In this document: positions 54,200-63,376 of the stretch, in pieces
Numbering within the stretch: position 1 is the stretch's first letter
Layout of the letters: each line of letters begins with the position of its first letter
Assembly: GCF_005222695.1 (NCBI RefSeq)
Contig: NZ_STGG01000011.1
Span: forward strand, 248,001 to 312,000
DNA: 64,000 bases
Origin: Massilia sp. HP4
Lineage (GTDB): Bacteria > Pseudomonadota > Gammaproteobacteria > Burkholderiales > Burkholderiaceae_D
Reading direction: 5' to 3'
Program-made: the position numbers and the translations under genes
Notes under the pieces: generated by a model
Told to the model about the DNA's origin: nothing
The model's input: only the letters and a program-made list of their open reading frames with translations
The model's database searches: none

Positions 54200-54874
54200 T
54201 TAGCGCAGGCCGGCAATATAGTCGGCCACCGCACGCATCTCTTCCGGCGACATCCGCTGCGACAGCAAGGTCATCGGCGCGCTGTTGGCGCGGGCGCCGG
54301 TCTTGAACGCCTCGAGCTGGGCGGTGGTGTAATCCTGGTGCTGGCCGGCCAGGCGCGGGTATTGCGCCGGGATACCATTCGCGGTGGCGCCATGACAGCT
54401 GGCGCAGGCCGCCACGCCCTTCTCGGCGATGCCGCCACGGTAGATCTTGCGGCCCAGCTCGACCGTTTCCTTGTTTTTCGCCGCGCCAGGCTTGTGTGCC
54501 TGCGTCGCCAGCCAGGCTGATATATCCTTCTTCTCCTGCGCCGTCAGCATCTTGGCATAGGTCGTCATGATCGGCTGCTGGCGGTGCGCCGTCGTAAAGT
54601 CAACCAATTGCTTGTGCGTATAGGTCGCGAACTGCCCGGACAGCTTGGGATTGATCGCGATCGACGAATTGCCGGCCGCGCCATGGCAAGACAGGCAAGA
54701 TGGCAGGCCGCGTGCGGGGTCGCCGTTTTCGTACAGGGCGCCGCCCTTGGCTGGATCGGCTTTGACCGCAGGCGCGGTTGCGGCGGACGCCGCCATCGCC
54801 GCCGGTAATCCCCCAAAGACAGTTAGCGAGGTAACCAACAGTGTTTTGAGCAGGGGGGACGACAAGCGATTCAT
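54200..54874 (-). CDS. Diheme cytochrome c, c4 type
   Basis: 224 aa with a signal peptide (LLVTSLTVFGGLPAAMAA). Two heme-binding motifs: CLSCH (Cys60, Cys63, His64) and CASCH (Cys157, Cys160, His161), in two similar halves. Candidate axial methionines are in TTYAKMLTAQEKKD and LLSQRMSPEEMRAVADY. Cytochrome c4 proteins carry electrons to terminal oxidases in the periplasm. Placement just before resB-ccsA puts substrate and maturation genes together. Confidence 0.92.
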   Translation of the reverse strand: MNRLSSPLLKTLLVTSLTVFGGLPAAMAASAATAPAVKADPAKGGALYENGDPARGLPSCLSCHGAAGNSSIAINPKLSGQFATYTHKQLVDFTTAHRQQPIMTTYAKMLTAQEKKDISAWLATQAHKPGAAKNKETVELGRKIYRGGIAEKGVAACASCHGATANGIPAQYPRLAGQHQDYTTAQLEAFKTGARANSAPMTLLSQRMSPEEMRAVADYIAGLR

Positions 54875-54956
54875 AAACGCACCTTGAAAAAGTTAAGAAG
54901 TTCAGTGCAGCGCCTCTAGATCGTGACCGCCGGTGGCGGAGCAGCAATCAACCCCT

Positions 54957-54968
54957 TATTGTACAATA
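54957..54968. promoter_or_regulatory. Palindromic divergent -10 region between cytochrome c and engB
   Basis: TATTGTACAATA is a perfect 12-nt palindrome that presents TACAAT as a possible -10 box on both strands. It lies ~50 nt before engB and ~85 nt before the cytochrome gene. No strong -35 is seen on either side. Confidence 0.4.
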
Positions 54969-55015
54969 GCTTTGTTTCCCAAACGCCATTTCGTAGCCTC
55001 TTATCCCTCTCCCCA

Positions 55016-55762
55016 ATGTCCAGATTATGGCAAGCCCGGTTCTTCACGACCGTTAACCAGCTGCGCGATTTGCCCGGCACGCAAGTACCGGAAATCGCTT
55101 TCGCCGGGCGTTCGAACGCCGGCAAGTCGACAGCGATCAATATCCTGACCAACCAGAAGGGTCTGGCTTTCGCTTCCAAGACGCCGGGCCGTACCCAGCA
55201 CATCAATTATTTCTCGATCGGCGGCGCCCACGTGGGCCAGCACCGCAAGGATGCCGTGCGGGTCGACGAGATCGAAGCGCTGCTGGTCGACTTGCCGGGC
55301 TATGGCTATGCCGAGGTCTCGGGCACCGCCAAGCTGCACTGGCAAAAGCTGCTGGGCGACTACGTCCAGCGCCGCGACCAGCTGGCGGCGCTCATCCTGA
55401 TCATGGATTCGCGCCGGCCGTTCACCGACCTCGACGTGCAGATGCTGGAATGGTTCGCCCCGACCGGCAAGCCGATCCACTGCATCCTGACCAAGGCCGA
55501 CAAGCTCAATCGCAACGAGTCGACCAATGCGCTGCGCGAAGCGCGCGCCGTGCTCGACAGCTATGTGGATGAGGACGGCAATGGCTTCCCGTTCACGGTG
55601 CAGCTGTTCTCGGCGCTCAAGCGCATCGGCATCGAAGAGGCGGACGCCAAGATCCTGGAGCTGGCCGGACTGACTGGTGGCGATGAAGAAGAACCAGGGG
55701 AAGACACCGGCAACGAAGAACCTGCTGCGCCGTCGGCGGACGACGATAACCCTGTCGCCTGA
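55016..55762 (+). CDS. engB: Ribosome biogenesis GTPase YihA/EngB (YsxC)
   Basis: 248 aa from [20 protein letters not shown]; the 31 codons open upstream cover the promoter region and were rejected. G1 is [15 protein letters not shown]2 [13 protein letters not shown]3 [12 protein letters not shown]4 [11 protein letters not shown], and G5 near [10 protein letters not shown]. The C-terminal ~35 residues are an acidic tail ([16 protein letters not shown]) beyond the usual fold. The GTPase aids late 50S assembly. hemB follows 19 nt downstream. Confidence 0.95.
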   Translation: MSRLWQARFFTTVNQLRDLPGTQVPEIAFAGRSNAGKSTAINILTNQKGLAFASKTPGRTQHINYFSIGGAHVGQHRKDAVRVDEIEALLVDLPGYGYAEVSGTAKLHWQKLLGDYVQRRDQLAALILIMDSRRPFTDLDVQMLEWFAPTGKPIHCILTKADKLNRNESTNALREARAVLDSYVDEDGNGFPFTVQLFSALKRIGIEEADAKILELAGLTGGDEEEPGEDTGNEEPAAPSADDDNPVA

Positions 55763-55778
55763 TCTAGCAAGGACCTGA

Positions 55779-56789
<1,011 letters not shown>

Positions 56790-56824
56790 CTGCTCCAGGC
56801 CATTAAATTCGTGTCATGACACAC

Positions 56825-56860
56825 ATGCCGTTCAGTGCAAGCTGAGCGGCATTTTTATTT
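56825..56860 (+). terminator. Intrinsic terminator after hemB
   Basis: An 11-bp stem (atgccgttcag/ctgagcggcat, one G-U) with a 6-nt loop, followed by TTTTATTTT. It lies about 35 nt after the hemB stop and insulates it from the DUF4258/HTH pair. Confidence 0.88.
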
Positions 56861-56944
56861 TGTGCTCGCCCGTGCTTCCTGGCGACATAGCGCAGATTCA
56901 GAACATGACAGGATGAAAAAATTGTTGCGTCACTCTCCGACTTA

Positions 56945-56963
56945 ACCTATATTTTGTATAGGT
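56945..56963. promoter_or_regulatory. Inverted repeat, probable operator of the DUF4258/HTH pair
   Basis: ACCTATA and TATAGGT, perfect 7-nt arms, flank TTTTG eight bases before the first ATG. A possible promoter (TTGCGT, 17 bp, TATATT at 56948-56953) overlaps it, so a bound regulator would block transcription. The outer ACCT...AGGT recalls the MqsA recognition half-sites, though with longer spacing. Confidence 0.55.
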
Positions 56964-56970
56964 AGCACAG

Positions 56971-57288
56971 ATGAAGCAACCTCGAAAAATCACCGCGTTA
57001 TCGACGCCTCAATTGCAGGCGCACATACGTGCTGCCGCACAGGACTCGATCAACGTGGCATTTTCCGTCCATGTACGACTGCGGATGCGTGAGCGAAAAA
57101 TAACAATGCCGTGTGTGCTGGCGACGTTGAGACATGGCGCCATCCGGCGCCAACCCGAGCCGAATACGTACTACGGAACGCTCGAGTGTCGAATGGAGTT
57201 CTACACCGCCGGACACAACATCGGCATCGTCGTCGCACTGGGTAATGATGACCCCACGATGGTGGTGGTCACGGCAATGCATCTCTAG
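56971..57288 (+). CDS. DUF4258 domain protein, putative type II toxin
   Basis: 105 aa. After a short basic N-terminus comes the DUF4258 pattern: FSVHVRLRMRERKIT, VLATLRHGAIRRQPEP, then YYGTLECRMEFYTAGHNIGI and a terminal VVVTAMHL. DUF4258 proteins are small, RelE/MqsR-like in size and arrangement, and often lie before an HTH antitoxin gene. An mRNA-cleaving role is inference only. Composition is A/T-richer than hemB. The HTH gene starts nine bases downstream. Confidence 0.7.
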   Translation: MKQPRKITALSTPQLQAHIRAAAQDSINVAFSVHVRLRMRERKITMPCVLATLRHGAIRRQPEPNTYYGTLECRMEFYTAGHNIGIVVALGNDDPTMVVVTAMHL

Positions 57289-57296
57289 GAGAAATC

Positions 57297-57764
57297 ATGT
57301 ACCGCTTCACCGACGGCGGCCTGCGCAATGTGTGGTTGAAGAACGGCTACATCGAGCGCAACACGCCGTATGGCAAGGCCGTATCTTTTCACGATCTGGA
57401 CGGACTCGTTCTAGCTATCTGTAACGCCTTGATCAACAAACCAGGCAAGCTGACCGGCGCCGAGTTTCGCTACGTCCGAAACGCTCTACTGCTTTCACAA
57501 AAATCGCTGGGGCAAGCCGTGGGTTACACTGAGCAGGCCGTTGCCAAGTGGGAGAAAAGCGGCAAGGTGCCAAAGGCCATCGATCTGATGCTGAGAATGC
57601 TGTTTGCACGCAAATACAGCGGGGACAAGGCCGTGTCCTCCCTGCTGGACATGCTCAATACACTAGACCGCATCGGTCACGCCAGGATCATCGTTTCTGA
57701 ATCACGCTCGAAATGGAAATCCGAAATCGAGCTCGATGAAGGAAAGGACGCGGTCGCAGCCTGA
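57297..57764 (+). CDS. HTH-domain regulator, putative antitoxin (MqsA-like C-terminal half)
   Basis: 155 aa. The N-terminus MYRFTDGGLRNVWLKNGYIE has no CxxC zinc finger, unlike true MqsA. Residues ~53-95 form an Xre/MqsA-type HTH (LTGAEFRYVRNALLLSQKSL, GQAVGYTEQAVAKWEKSGKV). The C-terminus is helical, ending in a charged tail. AGGAGA lies before the ATG. Order toxin-then-HTH follows mqsRA and higBA rather than the classical antitoxin-first layout. Its stop directly abuts the stop of the convergent downstream gene. Confidence 0.72.
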   Translation: MYRFTDGGLRNVWLKNGYIERNTPYGKAVSFHDLDGLVLAICNALINKPGKLTGAEFRYVRNALLLSQKSLGQAVGYTEQAVAKWEKSGKVPKAIDLMLRMLFARKYSGDKAVSSLLDMLNTLDRIGHARIIVSESRSKWKSEIELDEGKDAVAA

Positions 57765-58706
57765 TTACCGTCCCGGAATCGGCCTGTAATCCGGGAACAT
57801 CTCCTTGTACAGGAATTCCACCAGCTGATCGGTATCCTGCGGCCGTGCGCTGAGCTTGACCACGCGCCCGAGCCGATGCGAATCCCATTCGAAATCGCCC
57901 TTCTTCTCGCGCCGGATCAGCTCGATCATCTTCTTGATCACCGCCGTCTCGATATCGCGCTCGCTGCCCTGCTCCACCGTCACCGCCGTCAGCCAGCGCC
58001 GCTTGAAGCTCGGGTTCCAGCCGCGGAACTTGAGGTCCATGGTGTTGAAGGTCTTGTTCGAGACCGAGAAGATGCCGCCGGTCTCGTTGCTGTCGTCGGT
58101 GCCGCGGCCGTTGATGGCGGCGATGTTCGCCAGCGCGTTGCGGGTGCCGCGCGCGGCGTCGCTTTCGGGGGCCTGCACTTCGCTGCCGGTCGGCGCGCCG
58201 CGGCGCTCGCGCTGGGCCTTCACATAGGCCGCCATGTCCATGTCGGGCGGCACTTCGGTCGGCGGCTGCTGGCGCTGCGGTTGCGGCGGGCTCGGGGGCG
58301 CCGGACGCTCATCGGGAATCGTGATGGTGTCCGGCAGGCGCTGGACGATGATGCGTTCCTGCTCGACGCGCGGCACCGGCGGCGCCGGCAGCGGGCGCGG
58401 CGTCGGACGCGGGGTCGACTCTACCGGCGAGGTCTCTTGCAGCGGCGCCACATAGACTACCTGGCTGTCGCCCTGGTCCTCGGACGCCGGACGCGCCGTG
58501 CGTTGCTCCTGCTCCTTCGGCTCGTAGAACCACAGCAGCACCAGCAGCAAGTGGACGGCGATCGTGCCGGCCACGCCGAAGCGGCTCGGTCCCTTGCGAC
58601 CGTAAGTCCTCCCCAGCCCATAGCGCGGCCCCGAGGGCGGCAACGGCTGCCCGCAGTGGGAACACACTTCACTGTCCTGGTCGTAGGTGTGGGAATGGTC
58701 ACGCAA
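57765..58706 (-). CDS. Proline-rich single-pass membrane protein with N-terminal CxxC, unknown function
   Basis: 313 aa, not recognised as a named family. The N-terminus has one CSHCGQPLPPSG knuckle (a half zinc ribbon), then a single membrane helix (FGVAGTIAVHLLLVLLWFYE). Next a long Pro-rich stretch (residues ~90-155, e.g. PRPTPRPLPAPPVPR) resembles the spanning region of TonB-like proteins. The C-terminal ~100 residues are folded-looking (TMDLKFRGWNPSFKRRWL, KMIELIRREKKGDFEWDSHR). It lies downstream of an RND efflux operon but has its own upstream gap of ~200 nt. Confidence 0.65.
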   Translation of the reverse strand: MRDHSHTYDQDSEVCSHCGQPLPPSGPRYGLGRTYGRKGPSRFGVAGTIAVHLLLVLLWFYEPKEQEQRTARPASEDQGDSQVVYVAPLQETSPVESTPRPTPRPLPAPPVPRVEQERIIVQRLPDTITIPDERPAPPSPPQPQRQQPPTEVPPDMDMAAYVKAQRERRGAPTGSEVQAPESDAARGTRNALANIAAINGRGTDDSNETGGIFSVSNKTFNTMDLKFRGWNPSFKRRWLTAVTVEQGSERDIETAVIKKMIELIRREKKGDFEWDSHRLGRVVKLSARPQDTDQLVEFLYKEMFPDYRPIPGR

Positions 58707-58841
58707 GATGGATCGATTTCCTGGAAGCTACGTCTAAAAAAACGGCAGAGAGCCGCAGTCTAACCGTTTTGCGGCGCAACCGCATCACGCTAGCCATCCG
58801 GTTACCCCGTTCGATCGGTTGATGGTTGTTACCAAATGTTT

Positions 58842-58887
58842 CCGGCCGCCAGCATCGGAACATGCTTGCTCCGTTACTGGCGGCCGG
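58842..58887. repeat. Inverted repeat downstream of the RND permease gene
   Basis: Perfect 11-nt arms (ccggccgccag/ctggcggccgg) separated by 24 nt that contain an inner cgga/tccg pairing. It lies ~25 nt after the permease stop. No T-run follows, so it may be a factor-dependent terminator or a repeat unit. Confidence 0.6.
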
Positions 58888-58912
58888 ATAGCTCGCTACC
58901 GGTGTTCCCGGG

Positions 58913-61900
58913 TCAGGCCGGATGCACGGGCGCCGGGTGGGCCGGATGCGCCACGTGGTCCGCGTCCGCCCGGGCGATCTGCTCGTCGGTCATCGGGCCG
59001 GTGCCGCTGTAGCGGTCCAGGTACAGGTAGATCACCGGGGTGATGTACAGGGTGATCACTTGCGAGAAGATCAGGCCGCCACACACCGCCAGGCCCAGCG
59101 GCTGGCGCAGTTCGGCGCCGGCGCCGATGCCCAGCGCGATCGGCAGCGCGCCCATCAGCGCCGCCAGGGTCGTCATCAGGATCGGGCGGAAACGCAGGAT
59201 GCAGGCTTCGCGGATCGCTTCCTGCGGGCTCATGCCCAGGTTGCGCTGGGCGTCGAGCGCGAAGTCGATCATCATGATCGCATTCTTCTTGACGATACCG
59301 ATCAGCATCAGGATGCCGATCATGGCGATCAGGGTCAGGTCCTTGTCGAAGATCCACAAGGTGACCAGGGCGCCGACGGCGGCCGACGGCAGGCCGGCCA
59401 GGATGGTCAAGGGGTGGATATAACTTTCATACAGCACACCCAGCAGCACATAGATGACGCCGACTGCCGTGATGATCAGGATCAGCTGGCTCGACTGCGT
59501 ATCCTGGAACACGGCGGCGTCGCCGCCATAGGTGGCGATGACCGAGGCCGGCAGTTTCATGGCGCGGCCCATCTCGTCGATGGCGGAGGTGGCGTCGCCC
59601 AGCGATACGCCCGGGGCCAGGTTGAACGACAGGGTAATTGCCTGCAACTGGCCCTGGTGGTTGACCTGCAGCGGGCCGACCGTGCGGCGCACGCTGGCGA
59701 TGCTCGACAGCTTCACCAGCTCGCCCGACTTGGAACGTACCGAGACCCGCGACAGCGCCTCGTCGTAGTAGCGGTCGCTCGCGGCGGCTTCCAGGATCAC
59801 GTAATAGCTGGCCGCCGTCGAATAGATGGTCGACACCTGGCGTTCGCCGAAGGAGGCGTACATCACGGTGCGGATATCGTCCATCTCCACGCCCAGCAGC
59901 GCCGCCTTGTCGCGGTCGATGTCCACGGTCGCCTGCAGCGCCTTGTTCTGCGAATCGCTGTTGACGTCGCGGAAGCGCTCGTCCTTGCGCATGCCTTCCA
60001 GGAATTGCTCAGCCCAGCCGCCGATCTCGCCGCCCGACACGCTCTGCAGGGTGTACTGGTAGCGCGCCTTGCTCTGGCGCCCGCCCAGCTGCAGGTTCTG
60101 CTGGGGCGACATGAAGACCTGCACGCCCGGCACGGCGCGGGTGGCCTTGCGCAGGTCGTCGATCACCAGGTCCATCGGCGGCCGTTCGCCGCGGTCTTTC
60201 AGCACCAGGAACATGCGGCCGGTATTGCCGCCGCCGCTGAACGAGGTCGTGTCCTTCACATACGGGTTGGCGCGCACGATGTCGACCACCTTGCCCTGCA
60301 GCTCGGCCAGCGCCATCGACGAGGTGTCTTCCGAGGCTTCCACGGTCACGCGGATCTGGCCGATGTCTTCTTCAGGGAAGAAGCCCTTGGGCATCGTGCT
60401 GTACAGCACGCCGGTCAGCACGAACGTGCCCGCCGCCAGCATCAGCACCACGAAGCGGAAGCGCAGCGCCAGGTCGAGGGTACGACCATAGCCGTTACGT
60501 AATCTCGTAAAACCGGCCTCGAAGCGGCGGCCGATCCACGACATGTCCTTCGGGTCGACGTGGCCGCCATCCTTGAGCAGGCGCGAGCACAGCATCGGCA
60601 CCAGGGTCAGCGAGACCAGGGCCGAGACCAGTACCGCCAGGCCGACCACGACCGCGAATTCGCGGAACAGCAAGCCGATCACGCCCGGCATGAAGAAGAT
60701 CGGGATGAACACCGCCACCAGCGAGATCGAGATCGAGATGATGGTAAAGCCCACTTCGCGCGCGCCGATCAGGGCCGCCGCCATCGGCTTCTTGCCCATC
60801 TCCATATGACGGACGATGTTTTCCAGCACCACGATCGCATCGTCGACCACCAGGCCGACCGCCAGAGTGATGCCCAGCAAGGAGATGTTATCGAGGCTGT
60901 AGCCGAACCAGTACAGCAGCGACAGCGCGCCGAGCAGCGAGATCGGCACCGTCACCGCCGGGATGAAGGTCGCGGCTGCGCGGTGCAGGAACAGGAAGAT
61001 CACCAGGATCACCAGCAGCACGGTGCCGGCCAGGGTCAGGTTGACGTCGTGGATCGCCTCGCGGATCGACAGCGAGCGGTCGTTCACCAGCTCGATCTTG
61101 ATCGAGGCCGGCAGCTGCCCCTCGAAGCGCGGGATCAGCGCGCGCACGGCATCGACCACCTGCACCGTGTTCGCATTCGGCTGGCGCTGCACCATCAGCG
61201 AGATCGAGCGCTCGCCATTCAGGCTGCCCATGGCCTTGACCGACTGGTAGCTGTCCTGGACCTCGGCGATGTCCTTCAGGCGTACCGGCAGGCCGTCGCG
61301 GGTGGCGATGATCAGGTTGGCGAAGTCGGCCGCCCGCATCAGCTGGCCGCCGCCCTGGATGGTCAGGGCCTGGGTCGGACCGTCGAGGATGCCCAAGGGG
61401 GTGTTCGAGTTGGCCGCGCGCAGGGCGGCCGCCAGCTCGTCCATCGAGATATTACGGGCGTTCATCAGGTCGGAACGGGCCCGCACGCGCACGGCGAAAC
61501 GCTTGCCGCCGTTGATCGAGACTTGCGACACGCCTTGCACGGTCGATATCGCCGGCGAGATCAGGTTTTCGGCGTAGTCGTTCAGCTCCGACAAGTCCAT
61601 CGACGGCGAGGTCAGGTGCATGAACAGGATCGGGGCGTCGGCCGGGTTGACCTTGCGGTAGGCCGGCAGTTCGGTCATTTCCAGCGGCAGCCGGCGCTGG
61701 GCCACCAGCAGCGCGGCCTGGACGTCCACCGCCGCCTTGTCGACGTCGATCTCGTTGTCGAATTCGAGCGTGATATTGGTGTCGCCCTGGGTATTGCTCG
61801 AGGTGATCAGCTTGATGCCGGCAATGGTCGAGAACTGCTTCTCGAGCGGCAGCGCGACCGAGGACGCCATCGTCTCCGGGCTGGCGCCGGGCAGGTTGGC

Positions 61901-62044
61901 CGAGACGTTGATGACCGGCGTGTTATAGCTGGGCAGCGCGGCGACCGGGATCTTCATGTACGACAGGATGCCCACCAGCACCAGGCTGAGCGACAGCAGC
62001 ACCACCATCACCGGACGGCGGATACACAGTTCGGACAGATTCAT
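58913..62044 (-). CDS. RND efflux transporter permease (AcrB/MdtC-like)
   Basis: 1043 aa, 12 membrane helices in two halves with large periplasmic loops. The N-terminus MNLSELCIRRPVMVVLLSLS is typical. The proton-relay aspartate pair is in LAVGLVVDDAIVVLENIVRH (~410), followed by GAREVGFTIISISISLVAVF. The pattern and length match the hydrophobic/amphiphilic drug (HAE1) branch, close to MdtB/MdtC. The start overlaps the adaptor stop by four bases. No outer-membrane channel gene is present, so it probably uses a TolC homologue from elsewhere. Confidence 0.94.
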   Translation of the reverse strand: MNLSELCIRRPVMVVLLSLSLVLVGILSYMKIPVAALPSYNTPVINVSANLPGASPETMASSVALPLEKQFSTIAGIKLITSSNTQGDTNITLEFDNEIDVDKAAVDVQAALLVAQRRLPLEMTELPAYRKVNPADAPILFMHLTSPSMDLSELNDYAENLISPAISTVQGVSQVSINGGKRFAVRVRARSDLMNARNISMDELAAALRAANSNTPLGILDGPTQALTIQGGGQLMRAADFANLIIATRDGLPVRLKDIAEVQDSYQSVKAMGSLNGERSISLMVQRQPNANTVQVVDAVRALIPRFEGQLPASIKIELVNDRSLSIREAIHDVNLTLAGTVLLVILVIFLFLHRAAATFIPAVTVPISLLGALSLLYWFGYSLDNISLLGITLAVGLVVDDAIVVLENIVRHMEMGKKPMAAALIGAREVGFTIISISISLVAVFIPIFFMPGVIGLLFREFAVVVGLAVLVSALVSLTLVPMLCSRLLKDGGHVDPKDMSWIGRRFEAGFTRLRNGYGRTLDLALRFRFVVLMLAAGTFVLTGVLYSTMPKGFFPEEDIGQIRVTVEASEDTSSMALAELQGKVVDIVRANPYVKDTTSFSGGGNTGRMFLVLKDRGERPPMDLVIDDLRKATRAVPGVQVFMSPQQNLQLGGRQSKARYQYTLQSVSGGEIGGWAEQFLEGMRKDERFRDVNSDSQNKALQATVDIDRDKAALLGVEMDDIRTVMYASFGERQVSTIYSTAASYYVILEAAASDRYYDEALSRVSVRSKSGELVKLSSIASVRRTVGPLQVNHQGQLQAITLSFNLAPGVSLGDATSAIDEMGRAMKLPASVIATYGGDAAVFQDTQSSQLILIITAVGVIYVLLGVLYESYIHPLTILAGLPSAAVGALVTLWIFDKDLTLIAMIGILMLIGIVKKNAIMMIDFALDAQRNLGMSPQEAIREACILRFRPILMTTLAALMGALPIALGIGAGAELRQPLGLAVCGGLIFSQVITLYITPVIYLYLDRYSGTGPMTDEQIARADADHVAHPAHPAPVHPA

Positions 62045-63237
62045 GCCTGGTCGTCCTGCTTGGTCGGTGCCGGCGCGGCCGGCTTGCTGCCCTGGCCGGC
62101 AAGGCGCACCTTGCCGCCCGGACGCAGGTTCTGCTTGCCTTCGGTGATGACTTGCTCGTCACCCTTCAGGCCGGTCACCGCCGCCCGGTCGCCGAAGGCG
62201 TAGACGCGCTGCACCGGCACCTGGCGCGCCGCATTGCCTTCGCCCAGCACGTAGACGAAGGTGCCGTTGGTCGCCGTGATGATGGCGGTCTGCGGAATGA
62301 CCACCGCATTTTTCAGGGTCTGCACCACGACGTTAGCGGTCACATACTGGCCCGGCCACAGGGTGGTGTCGCGGTTGGCGAACTCGCCCTTCACGCGGAT
62401 GGTGCCGGCCTGCGGGTCGACCGCATTATCGATGAAGCTCAGGCGGCCGACGACCGGTTGGGCTTGCTGGTCGCCGTCGCCCCCCCGGCTGCCCGGGTTG
62501 ACCCGTACCTCGACATTGCCCTTTTTCTGGGCCGCCAGCAGCGCGCCGAGGGTCGATTCCGGCAGCGTGAACGAGACATTGATCGGGTCGAGCTGGGTGA
62601 TCGTGGTGAGCGAGGTGGTCATCTGCACCAGGGCGCCCGGATGGACGTCGATGGCGCCGACCCGGCCCGTCATCGGCGCCCGGATCGTGGTGTAGCTGGC
62701 GCTCACTTGCGTGGCGCGGGCCGCGGCCTGGTTCGACTGCACCAGCGCGCGCTGGGCTTCGACCTGGCTGAGCAGGGAGTCGAGGGCGCTCTGGGCCAGG
62801 AAGTTCTGGGCCACCAGTTCCTGGCTGCGTTTATATTGGCGCTCGAGGTCGGACAGGGTGGCCGAGTCGCGCGCCACCTGCGCTTCGGCGCGGGCGACGT
62901 TGGCCAGGTCGGCGCGGTCGTCGAGCGAGAACATCAGCTGGCCTTCCTTGACGAACTGGCCTTCGCGGATATGGACCTGGCGGATCGTGGTGACGGTCTG
63001 CGGATGCAGGTTGACTGTTTTTACTGGGGTCACGCTGCCGTTGGCGAACAGCTCGACGCCGACATCGCGCCGCTCGGGCGCGATCACGTTGACGGTGACC
63101 GGCGGCGGCCCGCCCGCGCCCGGCCCTTGCCCTCCAGGCCCCTCGGCCTTGGCCCCGTTGCCCTGGTTCAGGTACCAGCCGCCAGCCACGACCAGCGCCG
63201 CAATTGTGGCGATGACGCCGACATTCTTCTTTTTCAT
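62041..63237 (-). CDS. RND efflux periplasmic adaptor (MdtA/AcrA-like)
   Basis: 398 aa. An N-terminal signal/anchor (VGVIATIAALVVAGGWYLNQ) is followed by a Gly/Pro linker, a lipoyl half (GQFVKEGQLMFSLDDRADLA), a coiled-coil hairpin (~105-165), the second lipoyl half (YTTIRAPMTGRVGAIDVHPG), a beta-barrel and a membrane-proximal domain ending in an Ala/Lys tail. A C/G-rich run of seven C (plus strand, ~62480) encodes part of GSRGGDGDQQ. Translation of the permease is coupled. Confidence 0.93.
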   Translation of the reverse strand: MKKKNVGVIATIAALVVAGGWYLNQGNGAKAEGPGGQGPGAGGPPPVTVNVIAPERRDVGVELFANGSVTPVKTVNLHPQTVTTIRQVHIREGQFVKEGQLMFSLDDRADLANVARAEAQVARDSATLSDLERQYKRSQELVAQNFLAQSALDSLLSQVEAQRALVQSNQAAARATQVSASYTTIRAPMTGRVGAIDVHPGALVQMTTSLTTITQLDPINVSFTLPESTLGALLAAQKKGNVEVRVNPGSRGGDGDQQAQPVVGRLSFIDNAVDPQAGTIRVKGEFANRDTTLWPGQYVTANVVVQTLKNAVVIPQTAIITATNGTFVYVLGEGNAARQVPVQRVYAFGDRAAVTGLKGDEQVITEGKQNLRPGGKVRLAGQGSKPAAPAPTKQDDQA

Positions 63238-63376
63238 TCTCGTCCCTTGCCGCCCGTTGCCGGCGACTCCTTCATTGATCGTGGTGGCCTTGCCGGCCCC
63301 AGGTAGGGGCGCCGCATTGTCCCACGGTGTTATGACCGGTTCATGTACGGTCTTGCTTGCTTATTTACCAGTTCGC

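Noticed and set aside
51810..54203. A 797-codon plus-strand frame over resB
   Set aside because: Composition-driven shadow of resB and ccsA; no recognisable protein features.
62480..62486. Run of seven C in the RND adaptor as a phase-variation tract
   Set aside because: Short for this composition, and the frame is intact and typical of the family through the region.
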